The translations under genes were made by a program, and so were the position numbers. Under the pieces are notes generated by a model. That model was given only the letters and a program-made list of their open reading frames with translations. It was not told the origin of the DNA and made no database searches. Below are positions 18,916 to 28,148 of a DNA stretch of 64,000 nt, one piece after another. The stretch is from positions 806,001-870,000 of the forward strand of contig NZ_CP075170.1 in assembly GCF_024399315.1 (NCBI RefSeq), read 5' to 3'. The stretch is from Chryseobacterium sp. MA9. GTDB taxonomy: Bacteria; Bacteroidota; Bacteroidia; Flavobacteriales; Weeksellaceae. The number at the start of each line of letters is the position of its first letter. Positions within the stretch are counted from its first letter, which is position 1.

Positions 18916-19596
18916 ATGTTACATCAAATTGCTCCTGAAGTATTCCAGATTTCACTGATGCCACGAAACAGTATCAATTGCTATATTATCGAAGGTGTAT
19001 TAGTAGATTCCGGAATACGGAGCTCATATACAACTATAAAGAAAGCTCTCCAGAAAATCCCTGTTTATCAGCATATACTGACACATGCCCATGCAGACCA
19101 TCAGGGCTGTAGCGATCAGATATGTGCTGAGTTTGCAATATCTTTACTCTGTCATCCTGACGAAGTTTCTAGAACCGAAACGGGTATGGTAACCAATGAA
19201 TATCCAAATCCACAACATTGGATAGCAAAGCTTCAACAAAAATACTGGGCAGGTCAGGGACACAAAGTTGAACGGACAATAGTTGAAAACGATAGGATTG
19301 GAAACTTTCGGGTAATAGAGACGCCAGGACATTCGGCAGGTCATATTTCTTTATTCCGTGAGCAAGACGGTGTGCTGATCATTGGAGATGTAGCGACCAA
19401 TATGAACCTGCTCACGACAGCGACCGGTCTGCGGCTTCCACCAAACATATTCACCTCCGATCAGCAACGCAACATCAAATCGCTCCAGAAGCTGGCAAAA
19501 CTGAGTCCATCCATTATCTGCTTTGGTCATGGACCGGTCCTGCGAAATACAGATCGGAAGTTTGAGCAATTTGTAGCTAAATGCAGTGCGCTGTAA
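18916..19596 (+). CDS. MBL-fold metallohydrolase
   Basis: A 226-residue metallo-beta-lactamase-fold hydrolase. Metal-binding motifs are THAHADHQG, the histidine in ETPGHSAGHISLF, the aspartate in IIGDVATN and the histidine in CFGHGPV. No signal peptide is seen, so it is cytoplasmic. The ATG at 18916 is preferred over a TTG 15 nt upstream because MLHQIAPEVFQIS is the usual start. It sits downstream of the Crp-type regulator, whose composition it partly shares. Substrate unknown. Confidence 0.85.
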   Translation: MLHQIAPEVFQISLMPRNSINCYIIEGVLVDSGIRSSYTTIKKALQKIPVYQHILTHAHADHQGCSDQICAEFAISLLCHPDEVSRTETGMVTNEYPNPQHWIAKLQQKYWAGQGHKVERTIVENDRIGNFRVIETPGHSAGHISLFREQDGVLIIGDVATNMNLLTTATGLRLPPNIFTSDQQRNIKSLQKLAKLSPSIICFGHGPVLRNTDRKFEQFVAKCSAL

Positions 19597-20177
19597 TTAT
19601 AGTTTAAATTTGCTTTACAATAGAAGTCATGGAATTATTTCCTGTACCAAAATTGGAATCTGAGATGCCAGAAAGATCCTGCAATTACAATATTGTTATT
19701 ACTGTCAAATAAATTTTGTTCACAGTCAGGAAAAGGTGTGATTTATGTAAGTATACTACAAATAAGTGTAGCATATTGTACTTAAGAATGCCCATATTTG
19801 TATACTGATATTCAGTTAATTTAATCTGAATGCTGTAGTCTGTAGAAAGAAATTTTTACAAAGCCAACAAGTTGCATAAACTAAAAGGATAAATATTAGG
19901 AATAAGGCATAAACCGTGAAAAATATCTTGGATACTCAATTACACAATGAGCTATTAAAATCAAAATAGTAAATCTGTTTTAGTATTTTAATAAGTAAAG
20001 GGACGAGAGGCTATAGTCTTCGTTCCTTTATCTATAAGATATCTGCAATGATATATTTATACACCAACACTATCTCATAGAAACTGATTATTACTTTAAT
20101 GGGATGGTAGATAACAGGCAGCTTGACGGCCACCCAGGAGACAGGGGGTTGTCTCCATTAATCAAAATATTTGAATC
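19597..20177. other. Gene-free stretch with two hairpins
   Basis: 580 nt without a convincing gene. At 19997-20029 an approximately 11-bp stem (AAAGGGACGA with TTCGTTCCTTT, containing G-U pairs) could be a terminator or RNA fold. At 20137-20156, GGAGACA pairs with TGTCTCC over a short loop, 21 nt before the next start codon, and could affect translation of that gene. A 17-codon GTG frame (19916-19969) lies before the first hairpin; I do not call it. Confidence 0.4.
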
Positions 20178-20447
20178 ATGAAAACCATACATCTCTTTCA
20201 GTTTAAAAATTCCATTTCCCGTAACATTCCATTTTTTAAGGAAGAATGCCGGATAGATAATCTTAACGATTTAATGGCCTATGATTTAATGAACACTGAA
20301 AAAGTGACTGAGTTTATTATCAGCGTTCCTGAGGACTTTATTTTTGAAGAGACTCCGAGGGAAGAGATTTTAACGATGTGTAAAAAAGCTGAAGAAACTA
20401 TTGAGCATTATTTTGCAACAACAGTAGATGATTACGATGTTATTTAA
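20178..20447 (+). CDS. Small acidic protein of unknown function, paralogue A
   Basis: An 89-residue protein starting MKTIHLFQFKNSISRNIPFF. It is clearly paralogous to the minus-strand gene at 21182-21445: both share MKTIHLF, IPFFKEE, a DLMN segment, MCKKA and TIEHYF, and both end in NDYD or DDYD followed by I. No signal peptide or membrane segment. It is mostly helical and acidic toward the C-terminus. It lies 54 nt upstream of the CinA-like gene and probably shares its transcript. I recognise no family. Confidence 0.72.
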   Translation: MKTIHLFQFKNSISRNIPFFKEECRIDNLNDLMAYDLMNTEKVTEFIISVPEDFIFEETPREEILTMCKKAEETIEHYFATTVDDYDVI

Positions 20448-20501
20448 GATGATAGCAATGTACAAGGATTTATAAAGTATATTAACACTAAAATTTATAT
20501 C

Positions 20502-20996
20502 ATGAAATTCCAGCAAAACTTACTGGATTATATTAGTACCTCACTCATTACAATTGGGGAGACGGTATCTATAGCAGAAAGCGTAACTTCAGGATTAGTA
20601 CAGCTGGCTTTTTCACAGATGCCTAATTCAAGTCTATTTTATAAAGGTGGTATAACAGCATTTACATTACCAGAAAAGCTTAGGTTTTTGGACAGTAACC
20701 GCATTGAGGAGCAAGGAAATAATTTTGAGACCCAGCATATGGCTGATATAATGGCAACAAAAGTCGCTATGTCATTTGGAACGGACTGGGGAATATCTTC
20801 TACCGGCTATGCCTCTTCTACAAGGAATTCAGGCTTTCATATTTTTTCATTCTGCTCATTTAGCTATAAAGGAGATATCATCCTTTCCAAACGAATTGAG
20901 CTTAATGATAAAATCCAGGCTCTGGATGCTCAACTGTATTACACTGAGTTCATTTTAGGAAGCTTTAAAGGTGCTCTGAATCAAATATTGATCTAA
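20502..20996 (+). CDS. CinA C-terminal domain protein (PncC-like nicotinamide-nucleotide amidase family)
   Basis: A 164-residue stand-alone CinA_C domain. The family nucleophile region is IAESVTSGLVQLAF (Ser27 at the place of the AESCTGG serine), followed by FYKGGITAFTLPEK and SSTGYASS, where canonical members have TGIAGP. Those changes make it divergent, so amidase activity on NMN is uncertain. It stands between two paralogous small proteins that converge on it, and is followed by a strong terminator. In this region of stress-type genes it may belong to a stress or NAD-repair response; that is inference. Confidence 0.75.
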   Translation: MKFQQNLLDYISTSLITIGETVSIAESVTSGLVQLAFSQMPNSSLFYKGGITAFTLPEKLRFLDSNRIEEQGNNFETQHMADIMATKVAMSFGTDWGISSTGYASSTRNSGFHIFSFCSFSYKGDIILSKRIELNDKIQALDAQLYYTEFILGSFKGALNQILI

Positions 20997-21052
20997 AAAA
21001 TATCAGAAAATTTGACGAAAGAATGGGCTTTTAAAAAATAAAAACTGTTTAT

Positions 21053-21092
21053 AAGGAGAAATATCCCTTCTCTGATATCTTCTCCTTTTTTG
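21053..21092 (+). terminator. Terminator of the CinA-like operon
   Basis: AAGGAGAA-ATATC pairs with GATATC-TTCTCCTT around a short loop with one bulge, followed by TTTTTT. It closes the 20178-20996 transcript. Confidence 0.8.
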
Positions 21093-21181
21093 TTCACTTC
21101 AGGTATTGTCTTATGACTTGTTTTCATTCTTTATATTTTTCTATTAATTTGATCATAACTTAATTGGTAAATACAATTAAT

Positions 21182-21445
21182 TCAAATAAAATCATAGTCA
21201 TTCAGCCCGGCAACAAAATAATGCTCAATAGTTTTCTGCGCTTTTTTGCACATTGACAAAAGATCATTTCTGGATGTGTTCTCGAAAGTAAAATCGTCAT
21301 GGGCTTTAACAATATACTCGGTTACTATTTCAATATTCATTAAATCGATATCTGTCATATCGGATTTAAGCCTATGTTCTTCTTTGAAGAAAGGGATTTT
21401 GCGAAAAATTGAATTGTTAAACCGGAAAAGATGTATTGTTTTCAC
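21182..21445 (-). CDS. Small acidic protein of unknown function, paralogue B
   Basis: 87 residues, starting MKTIHLFRFNNSIFRKIPFF. Compared with the product of 20178-20447 it matches from end to end with few gaps: about half the residues are identical by eye, including KKAQKTIEHYF near the C-terminus. It is transcribed toward the CinA-like gene from the opposite side. No signal peptide and no known motif. Confidence 0.72.
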   Translation of the reverse strand: MKTIHLFRFNNSIFRKIPFFKEEHRLKSDMTDIDLMNIEIVTEYIVKAHDDFTFENTSRNDLLSMCKKAQKTIEHYFVAGLNDYDFI

Positions 21446-21472
21446 TGTAAAAATATTTAATAATATGAAAAT

Positions 21473-22285
21473 TTAGTTTGGCGTTTTATGGGGAATCTTA
21501 TCTTTGATTTTTATATTGGTCCACCTTTTAGGCAGGGTACGTTCTGATGGTAATTGGTATATGCCGCCTGAAAGTATATATAATAAGTTGTCCCAGAAAT
21601 TATTTTTTCTGCAGAATTCATGACTGTAATTTGTTAATACTTTTAAATATTCATGTTCATATTTCCTTGCTTCTTGTAATGTATAATTTTTAGGAAGATC
21701 CCTCATGATATCCATAGCGGTTTTGTTAAAGATTTTAGTAGAATACTTTTCCAGAAAGCCTAATTCTAGCTTACATACACGGGTAAGTAGAATAAGTAAA
21801 GAAAAAATTTCATCATAAAAATTGCAAATTGTTGCCTTCCATGATAATCTTTCTTCTTCCGGTAAAATTTCAGTGGCCAGTTGGATGAGTTTTTTATAGT
21901 TCTCTTCCCATTCATCTATATAGGCATTGTTTTGCTGCCAGAATATAAGTGAATTGATTTTATTTTTTTTAATAATATTCTCCAATATATATTCAAACTG
22001 TATTCTAATGTATTTTACATCATCACTTAGGTCTTCTAAAACAGACTGCCACAGATTATGCTGGCTTAAACTGCAGTGAGTACTAAATACCAATCTTGAT
22101 TTGTTATTGAGAACCTGTAATTCTTTTAACATGCGAAGAACTTCCTTTGTGTCTCTTTCTAGGGTGATGTTGGTATTTCTGATGTAAAATAGAGAGACAA
22201 ATTGCGAGTAATAGGCCCTTCTTGAAATATTTTTTTTATTTCTGAGCCCCAATTTGCTCTTTGGATGCTTAGTCAGCTTTTTCAT
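21473..22285 (-). CDS. Conserved-looking helical protein of unknown function
   Basis: A 270-residue protein, strongly helical and rich in charged and aromatic residues. The N-terminus is very basic (KKLTKHPKSKLGLRNKK). FSTHCSLSQHNLWQSVLEDL (about residue 68) and WDNLLYILSGGIYQLPSER (about 228) look like conserved blocks. No signal peptide and no enzyme motif. It is the last of three co-oriented genes (cupin, 76-aa protein, this gene) with 6 nt to the upstream one, so it is in that operon. I cannot name a function. Confidence 0.6.
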   Translation of the reverse strand: MKKLTKHPKSKLGLRNKKNISRRAYYSQFVSLFYIRNTNITLERDTKEVLRMLKELQVLNNKSRLVFSTHCSLSQHNLWQSVLEDLSDDVKYIRIQFEYILENIIKKNKINSLIFWQQNNAYIDEWEENYKKLIQLATEILPEEERLSWKATICNFYDEIFSLLILLTRVCKLELGFLEKYSTKIFNKTAMDIMRDLPKNYTLQEARKYEHEYLKVLTNYSHEFCRKNNFWDNLLYILSGGIYQLPSERTLPKRWTNIKIKDKIPHKTPN

Positions 22286-22291
22286 TGGGGT

Positions 22292-22522
22292 TTATTGTAT
22301 ATTATTTTTTTTTGCTGTCCCTTCTTCAAAGGATTTTTGCTGTCTGATAAGGGAAATAAGATATTGTCTTAAATCTCTGATCGTAATATTTTTCTCTGCA
22401 AAAGAAAAAAATAATGGAGTTTCGTCTAAAAGATCATACAGTTCAGGAAATTCTTTTTGAATTTCAACTGTTTTTTTAAATATCTTTTTTGTTAAAACTG
22501 ATATGGTATCTACATTATTCAT
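22292..22522 (-). CDS. Small helical protein of unknown function
   Basis: 76 residues, with two predicted helices: ISVLTKKIFKKTVEIQKEFP and IRDLRQYLISLIRQQ, joined by a LLDETPLFFSF turn. Its start overlaps the end of the cupin gene by 8 nt and its end is 6 nt from the next gene, indicating translational coupling. No family recognised. Confidence 0.65.
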   Translation of the reverse strand: MNNVDTISVLTKKIFKKTVEIQKEFPELYDLLDETPLFFSFAEKNITIRDLRQYLISLIRQQKSFEEGTAKKNNIQ

Positions 22523-22853
22523 AGCCGCTTTTTATTATCGTTACTATCATTTTAAAGCGTTTATTTCCTTTTATAGAATGAGATTTATGGGCCGGAATGA
22601 TAATGCATTCACCTTCTTCCATAAAATAAGAAGCTCCGTCTATAATGATTTCTGCTTTACCTTCAATAATCTGTACAACAGCGTCAAAAGGAGAAATTTT
22701 TTCGGGTAATCCTTCTTTGTCGTCAAACGATAAAGCACTGATATTGCCGGTTAGTTTTTCCATTATTGTCTTGCTGACTATAGAATTCGGAATGTATTCT
22801 ACGATCTGGCGGGTAATATATACTTTTGATTTCTCAAGTTCTTTATGATTCAT
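22515..22853 (-). CDS. Cupin-domain protein
   Basis: About 112 residues from the ATG at 22853 (MNHKELEKSK); an ATG 18 nt further upstream is possible. The beta-barrel shows FDAVVQIIEGKAEIIIDG and YFMEEGECIIIPAHKSHSI, the two cupin motifs. The histidine pair of motif 1 is missing (AVVQ in place of HxH), so metal binding is doubtful; a small-molecule or structural role is likelier. First gene of the three-gene operon. Confidence 0.78.
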   Translation of the reverse strand: MNHKELEKSKVYITRQIVEYIPNSIVSKTIMEKLTGNISALSFDDKEGLPEKISPFDAVVQIIEGKAEIIIDGASYFMEEGECIIIPAHKSHSIKGNKRFKMIVTIIKSGYE

Positions 22854-22895
22854 CACAGTCTGTTTAAGCATAAAAGAATAGAAGATATTGTAAAT

Positions 22896-22931
22896 AAAAG
22901 GGATAGAACTGTCTAATATCCCATCCCTTTT
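22896..22931 (-). terminator. Terminator downstream of the CsbD-like gene
   Basis: AAAAGGGAT (22896-22904) pairs with ATCCCTTTT (22923-22931). Read leftward it is followed by a U-rich stretch. It separates the CsbD-like gene from the cupin operon. Confidence 0.6.
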
Positions 22932-22993
22932 TCAAGCTAAAACTTTTGATAAATATGTCTTTTTCATAGGTTTTAACTGTTCTTGAAAATAAT

Positions 22994-23212
22994 TTATGAA
23001 AGATTAATTTCTTTGATAATACTGAGAACCTCTTCACGGTTTTTTCTTAATCTGTTTCCGATTCTTTCAAGCATCTCTTTTTCTTTACCCTCTTCAAACT
23101 TCAGATCGTGATCCGTTAATATTGAGAATTTTTCTTTCAGCTGTTTAGACTGCTCATTCCAGTCTTCAGGAATTTTGAAAGATTTGTCGCCTTTATTGTG
23201 GTTTGTGTCCAT
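22994..23212 (-). CDS. CsbD-like general stress protein
   Basis: 72 residues. FKIPEDWNEQSKQLKEKF, LTDHDLKFEEGKEKEMLERI and LRKNREEVLSIIKEI follow the pattern of CsbD proteins (WxxxxxxLKxKxxxLTDxDL, then a glycine-lysine turn and a helix). Small, charged and cytoplasmic. CsbD proteins accumulate under stress in many bacteria; the biochemical role is unknown. Single gene, bounded by the terminator at 22896. Confidence 0.75.
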   Translation of the reverse strand: MDTNHNKGDKSFKIPEDWNEQSKQLKEKFSILTDHDLKFEEGKEKEMLERIGNRLRKNREEVLSIIKEINLS

Positions 23213-23658
23213 AAGGTGGATTTTAGTGTAACTTCATTGCTACAATACAAAGTTGGGTGTTTAATAATCTATTGTATTACAGATTGTTTCTTTTATGTTG
23301 CAGATATCACACTTTTACAAAAATCACAGATTTTTTGAGTATCTGAGATAGGATTGTTCATAAAAGCAACAAAAAATCCGGCAGCTCTGATGAAGTAATG
23401 GAATTTATTGAGTCTTATGAAAAGATTGCAATTTAAAATACTGCTATATAATTTCAAATAAGTGGTTGATTATTCGTACCTTGCTGAATAACTAAATTGA
23501 GCTGATGATCCGGACTCTCATTTTTCTTTTCACTATTTAATATTTCCGGTATATCATCATCTCTAGTCTGCTTCAAATCATTAATAAAACTGTTTTGAAA
23601 AGGAAAATATAAGCCTGTTGATTTTTTCCAAAAGACAATTCAATTGTAAAAATTATTA
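23213..23658. other. Intergenic stretch before the antiporter gene
   Basis: 446 nt with no intact gene. A short in-frame stretch KSGSSDEVMEFIESYEKIAI ending in a stop near 23436 may be the tail of a lost gene, but has no start. ACAATT-C-AATTGT (23635-23647), a 13-nt palindrome 11 nt before the antiporter ATG, could be an operator. Confidence 0.35.
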
Positions 23659-24765
23659 ATGCTTTTTATGAATATAAAAAAATATTTATGGATGTGGACG
23701 TTTTTGGTTCCTATCCTGGCGTGGTTCTCTTATGTTGGAAATTCTGTTTTTTCTTCAGGGTATTACTCTGTGATTCTTGCTTTATTTTTAATGGGAAGTG
23801 TTTTGGCTGCGGTGTATCATTCCGAAGTCATTGCCCATCGTTTGGGGGAACCATTCGGGACTTTACTTCTGGCATTTGCCATTACAGTCATAGAAGTAGG
23901 GCTTATTATTTCTATCATGATAGGCGCAAAAGGTTTAGAAACCATTACCCTTGCCAGAGATACGGTTTTTGCGGCAGTGATGATAATCCTTACCGGAATC
24001 ATTGGAAGCTGCATTGTAATAGGCTCTTTAAGATATAGGGAACAAAGCTTTACACTACAGGGGGTAAGTACTGCACTGATAACACTTACTTCTGTCATTA
24101 TTTTTGTGCTTATACTGCCCAATTATACGGTAAGTCATCTCGGAGGTGAATATACATCCTTTCAATTGCTTTTTATCGCCTTGATTTCTTTAGCGCTTTA
24201 CCTCGGTTTTACCATGATCCAAACGCTTAGACACCGAAGCTTTTTCATTTCTCCACAAAATAAACTATCCGCAAACCAGCCTGTACAGAATAGTAATGAA
24301 ATGATTTCCCGAAAACAATTGTATATCAGTTGTATATTATTGATTTTATCCCTGGGAATAGTCGTTTTACTGGCAAAGCTTCTTTCAAAGGATGTTGAAC
24401 ATATAGTTGTTTCGGTGGGTGCTCCAAGATCTCTTGTAGGTATTATCATTGCAGGTATTGTTCTCCTTCCGGAAGGGTTGGCTGCATTCAGGGCTGCAAA
24501 AAGTGATGAAATTCAAACCTCATTAAATCTGGCTTTTGGTTCTGCTTTAGCAAGTATCGGGCTGAGTATTCCTGCGATTGCTATTATATCTGTAATAACA
24601 GGCATAAGAATGTCATTAGGGATAGATATCAAATCAACAATACTTTTGGGACTATCGCTTTTTATTATTACCGTCTCACTGGCAACGGGCAGAACTAATA
24701 TTATGCAGGGAATTGTACTGATAGCTATTTTTTTAATTTACCTCTTTATTACTATAGTTCCATAA
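23659..24765 (+). CDS. Cation/proton antiporter, ChaA (CaCA) family
   Basis: A 368-residue inner-membrane protein with about eleven transmembrane segments in two halves. The alpha-repeat motifs are HRLGEPFGTLLLAFAITVIE in the first half and GIVLLPEGLAAFRAAKSDE followed by LNLAFGSALASIGLSIPA in the second, each with the cation-binding acidic residues. ChaA-type proteins export Ca2+, Na+ or K+ against protons. A start nine bases later (MNIKKYL) is equally possible. It converges on the glycosyltransferase gene, in a block with stress-type genes. Confidence 0.88.
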   Translation: MLFMNIKKYLWMWTFLVPILAWFSYVGNSVFSSGYYSVILALFLMGSVLAAVYHSEVIAHRLGEPFGTLLLAFAITVIEVGLIISIMIGAKGLETITLARDTVFAAVMIILTGIIGSCIVIGSLRYREQSFTLQGVSTALITLTSVIIFVLILPNYTVSHLGGEYTSFQLLFIALISLALYLGFTMIQTLRHRSFFISPQNKLSANQPVQNSNEMISRKQLYISCILLILSLGIVVLLAKLLSKDVEHIVVSVGAPRSLVGIIIAGIVLLPEGLAAFRAAKSDEIQTSLNLAFGSALASIGLSIPAIAIISVITGIRMSLGIDIKSTILLGLSLFIITVSLATGRTNIMQGIVLIAIFLIYLFITIVP

Positions 24766-24806
24766 ATAACCGTCTATTAAGTATCTATAAATATAACCGT
24801 AGGGTG

Positions 24807-27101
24807 TTATTTTGGAAAACAGAGTCTTGCCATGAGATAGCTGACTGTTGATTCCGCTCCCTGGTTGAGATTAACATTTTTCTCTTCAAGGCCGTCGTAA
24901 CATCCGCCTGTTGCAGGGTTATAAATAATCTGATGTAAATGATTCTTTCCTAAAAACCAACTAAAAGCATTCCTCATCATCTGCAAGTATTTTTCATCCT
25001 TAAAAACTTTATAGAATGTAGATAAGGCCAGTATGGTATAAGCAACATCAATAGGCTGCTCACCACCAATTGACTCAGGACTTTTAACCGTTTCTTTCTG
25101 CAGCCATCCATTGTTGGATATTACTTTGATGCCGCCTTTAATAAATATTTTCGAAAGCAAAAATTTGAATGATTCATTGGCAATCTGCTTATACATTTCG
25201 TTTTGGGTTGTAATCCATGCACACAATAAAGCCTCAGGGAGTACACTGTTTCCATAGGTAAGATAGCTTTCAAACCAATGCCAGTCTCTGTGTTTTTCAT
25301 GCTGATACATTTTTACCAGTCTATTAGCCAGCTTTTTCAATAATGGAATATTGTTTTCAGAGTTTTGATAATGCAGTCCCTTTATGATAAAAGCCATTGC
25401 TCGGGTAGAATGGATGTTCTCAATAGATAAAAGACTTTTTTCAATGGCTGATTCTGCTTCATCATAAAACTCTTGGGGTAAAATAGACTTTAATGAAAGG
25501 AGATATCCCAGTGCCCAGATGGCCCTTCCATTGGAATCTTCAAGATTGGTTTCATAATTCTGCTGAGCAAATTCCTTGTTTTGATTCACATAGTTAAGAA
25601 AACTACCATCCGGTTGTTGACAAAATTTAATAAATTTTAGATAAGTTGAGATTAAATCTAGGTCAGATTCATCTCTGTTCAGTTCGTAATGTCTGCAGGC
25701 TACAATCATAGCACGGGCATTATCGTCCAAGGTATACCCGGAATTTATATCAGGTTTGTTGATTCTAGAAAACTGGATCATTCCAAAATCTGTTGTCATA
25801 TTTTTGATATGGCTAAGATTGATGATGGGGAATGTATAATGTAATATCATGTTGTCTTTGCTGTGTTGTTGAAATAATAAGGCGTGTGAAATAGATGAAT
25901 TCTCCCAGGCTGTGGGAGCCATTTTTTCCAAACTGTTTGAACGTAATCTTTCCTGTGTATTTTCATTTTTCAGTAATGTATTCACGGCAGCAGCGAGCTG
26001 TTTCGGAGTTTCAAAATCAATAATAATTCCCAGGTCTTCATTTAATACTTCTAAGGCATGTGGAATAGGAGTGGAGACAATGGGGCATCCACAACTAATT
26101 GCATAGGAAAAAGTGCCGCTTACCGCCTGATTTCTGTCTTTTGAAGTGAAAAGATAGATATTGGTAAGCTGAAGATATTCTAACAACTCATCTAAAGGCA
26201 GATATTGATTGATAAAGTAAGTATGCTTTTCCAAATGGAGCCTTTTAATAGTATCCTGTAGAAAATCACGATATTTTTCACCTTCATGCTTAATGATACC
26301 AGGGTGCGTTTTTCCAATAATAAGAAACATTACATCCGGATTTTGAGCAATGATTTCAGGCAGAGCTTCTAAAGTGGTTTCAATATTTTTCCCGGAACCC
26401 AATAAACCAAATGTTGAAAGTACTTTTTTATCTTTAAATCCGTATTTCGTTTTCAGTGAAATTTTGTCAATAAATGGTAACAGGTGAGTTCCATGGGGGA
26501 TTACTTTAATTTTATCAGACGGAATATCATAATCAGCGGACAGGATGTCCGCAGAAATACCCGTCATCACAATAATAGATTTGCAGAAACTGCTGATTTC
26601 TTTTACTTTTTCTTTTAGCTCCCAGTCCGGTTTTGGTAGAACTGTGTGAAAAGTAATGATGACGTCTTTCTCTAAATTTTGAAGAAAAAGCAGCAATCCG
26701 TTTTTGGCCTCAGTAAAAAATCCAAACTCATGCTGAAGCATAACCAGTTGAATCTTATCATTTTTGTTGATTTTATCAGCCAGCTCCAAATAAGAAATGG
26801 CATCAGATGTATTTAAGCGATATTCAGGATTTTCTTCGTATCGATGATGCTCCTCTTCAGTTTCCATTGGACAGATGATGATATTAAAAGATTCATTGAA
26901 CTTTATCTGAAGAGATTTTATTAAATCCTGACAATACGTTGCAATACCACACACCTTAGGAGGAAAAGTACTTATAAAGATAATTTCAGGTTTATGATTA
27001 ATTGTGTTTTTCCTATTTTGGACAGATCGTCTTTTTGTCTTTTCCTCCACGTCTGATTTTATATTTTTATTCATGTTGATATCTATTTTAAAGTATGACA
27101 T
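24807..27101 (-). CDS. Two-domain protein: GT4 glycosyltransferase fused to a glycosidase-like (alpha/alpha) domain
   Basis: 764 residues. Residues about 35-420 are a GT-B transferase of family GT4: STFPPKVCGIATYCQDL, the RVIPHGT-like VIPHGTHLLPF, STFGLLGSGKNIETTLEAL and the donor-site segment SGTFSYAISCGCPIVSTP. Residues about 430-764 form a helical toroid like cytosolic glycosidases (GYTLDDNARAMI, SNGRAIWALGYLLSL, IGGEQPIDVAYTILAL). No signal peptide. It lies 18 nt after GH130, so both probably act on the same intracellular mannoside or related glycan. Activity of the second domain is unknown; the start could be 27 nt inside. Confidence 0.82.
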   Translation of the reverse strand: MSYFKIDINMNKNIKSDVEEKTKRRSVQNRKNTINHKPEIIFISTFPPKVCGIATYCQDLIKSLQIKFNESFNIIICPMETEEEHHRYEENPEYRLNTSDAISYLELADKINKNDKIQLVMLQHEFGFFTEAKNGLLLFLQNLEKDVIITFHTVLPKPDWELKEKVKEISSFCKSIIVMTGISADILSADYDIPSDKIKVIPHGTHLLPFIDKISLKTKYGFKDKKVLSTFGLLGSGKNIETTLEALPEIIAQNPDVMFLIIGKTHPGIIKHEGEKYRDFLQDTIKRLHLEKHTYFINQYLPLDELLEYLQLTNIYLFTSKDRNQAVSGTFSYAISCGCPIVSTPIPHALEVLNEDLGIIIDFETPKQLAAAVNTLLKNENTQERLRSNSLEKMAPTAWENSSISHALLFQQHSKDNMILHYTFPIINLSHIKNMTTDFGMIQFSRINKPDINSGYTLDDNARAMIVACRHYELNRDESDLDLISTYLKFIKFCQQPDGSFLNYVNQNKEFAQQNYETNLEDSNGRAIWALGYLLSLKSILPQEFYDEAESAIEKSLLSIENIHSTRAMAFIIKGLHYQNSENNIPLLKKLANRLVKMYQHEKHRDWHWFESYLTYGNSVLPEALLCAWITTQNEMYKQIANESFKFLLSKIFIKGGIKVISNNGWLQKETVKSPESIGGEQPIDVAYTILALSTFYKVFKDEKYLQMMRNAFSWFLGKNHLHQIIYNPATGGCYDGLEEKNVNLNQGAESTVSYLMARLCFPK

Positions 27102-27119
27102 TCTGTATAGAATAGTCAG

Positions 27120-28148
27120 TTATAAAGTGTACTGTAGTAATTCCTTCAGTAATTCCGGGATATTTAAAGAAGCAACAGCAATTCTCTTATCTGCTGCTCC
27201 ATAGTAAATATGGAGTGTATCTCCTTCTGTTATAGCTCCGGTTGGGAAGCAGACATTATTCACTTCTCCCTTCTGTTCCCATTCTTCTTCAGGCTTGAAA
27301 AGAGGATAAGGAAGTCTTGAAATTTCTTTTTCAGGGGTATCAAGATCAAGTAAGGCAGCACATGCGCTGTAAACATACCCTTCAATGGTATCATGTACGC
27401 CATGGTATATCAAAAGCCATCCATGCTCGGTTTCTATAGGGGGACATCCTCCGCCAATATAGCTTACTTCATGCTCATATTGGGGAGATAATATAATATG
27501 ATCTTTAAAGTGAAGGAAATAATCTTTCCAGAAATCAGGATTCAGATCTTCAATGTTTTCTATACTTGCAATTTGAATATCAGGTCTTATGCGATGAAGA
27601 AAATAAAGCTTGCCGTTAATTCTTCTTGGGAAAAATATCACATTTTTATCCCACAGGAAGACATCTTTATCATTTTTATGAGTAGGCGGGAGTTTGTTGA
27701 AACGCTTGTACTTTTCTGCTATTTCACCTTGGGATTCTGATAAAAATCTAAACTTGTTGTATGGAATTTTGGGAACAATAATTCCCCGTTTTTGCCATGA
27801 CTTAAGATCCTCCGATACAGCAAGTGTTCCCAGTGCATTAATCCCGTCATAACTGGTATAGGTAAGATAAAATAAATGATCTATTTTTACGATTCTTGGA
27901 TCTTCAACACCATGTTTTTCGTATTCAAACTCGGGGATAATAACCGGATTGCTCAACCGGGTTTCTATAGTCTTATAATCTGATAGTATACAGTATCCGA
28001 TACTGGAGAAATTATTCTTTGCAAGAGCCCTGTAAAATAAATGTATTTTTCCGTTATCCTTAATAACTGCGGGGTTTAAAACACCTTCACTCTCAAAGTC
28101 TATTGTCGTTTTTCTGAGTATAATTCCGTCTTTTTTCAGGGATACCAT
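27120..28148 (-). CDS. GH130-family mannoside phosphorylase/hydrolase
   Basis: A 342-residue five-bladed propeller. The GH130 aspartate lies in HGVEDPRIVK, and IGGGCPPIETEHGWLLIYHGV and YYGAADKRIAVAS are phosphate/sugar-site segments of the family. No signal peptide, hence cytosolic. GH130 enzymes phosphorolyse or hydrolyse beta-1,4- or beta-1,2-mannosides. Its ATG follows the stop of the 43-aa gene directly, and GT4 follows at 18 nt. Whether it breaks down or builds mannan cannot be read from sequence alone. Confidence 0.88.
   Translation of the reverse strand: MVSLKKDGIILRKTTIDFESEGVLNPAVIKDNGKIHLFYRALAKNNFSSIGYCILSDYKTIETRLSNPVIIPEFEYEKHGVEDPRIVKIDHLFYLTYTSYDGINALGTLAVSEDLKSWQKRGIIVPKIPYNKFRFLSESQGEIAEKYKRFNKLPPTHKNDKDVFLWDKNVIFFPRRINGKLYFLHRIRPDIQIASIENIEDLNPDFWKDYFLHFKDHIILSPQYEHEVSYIGGGCPPIETEHGWLLIYHGVHDTIEGYVYSACAALLDLDTPEKEISRLPYPLFKPEEEWEQKGEVNNVCFPTGAITEGDTLHIYYGAADKRIAVASLNIPELLKELLQYTL

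Noticed and set aside
19916..19969. 17-codon GTG frame before a hairpin, as a leader peptide
   Set aside because: No amino-acid bias, no downstream biosynthetic gene and no alternative pairing were found.
20100..20177. Structured leader resembling a tRNA or riboswitch
   Set aside because: Only one 7-bp hairpin is supported; no cloverleaf or known aptamer pattern can be drawn.
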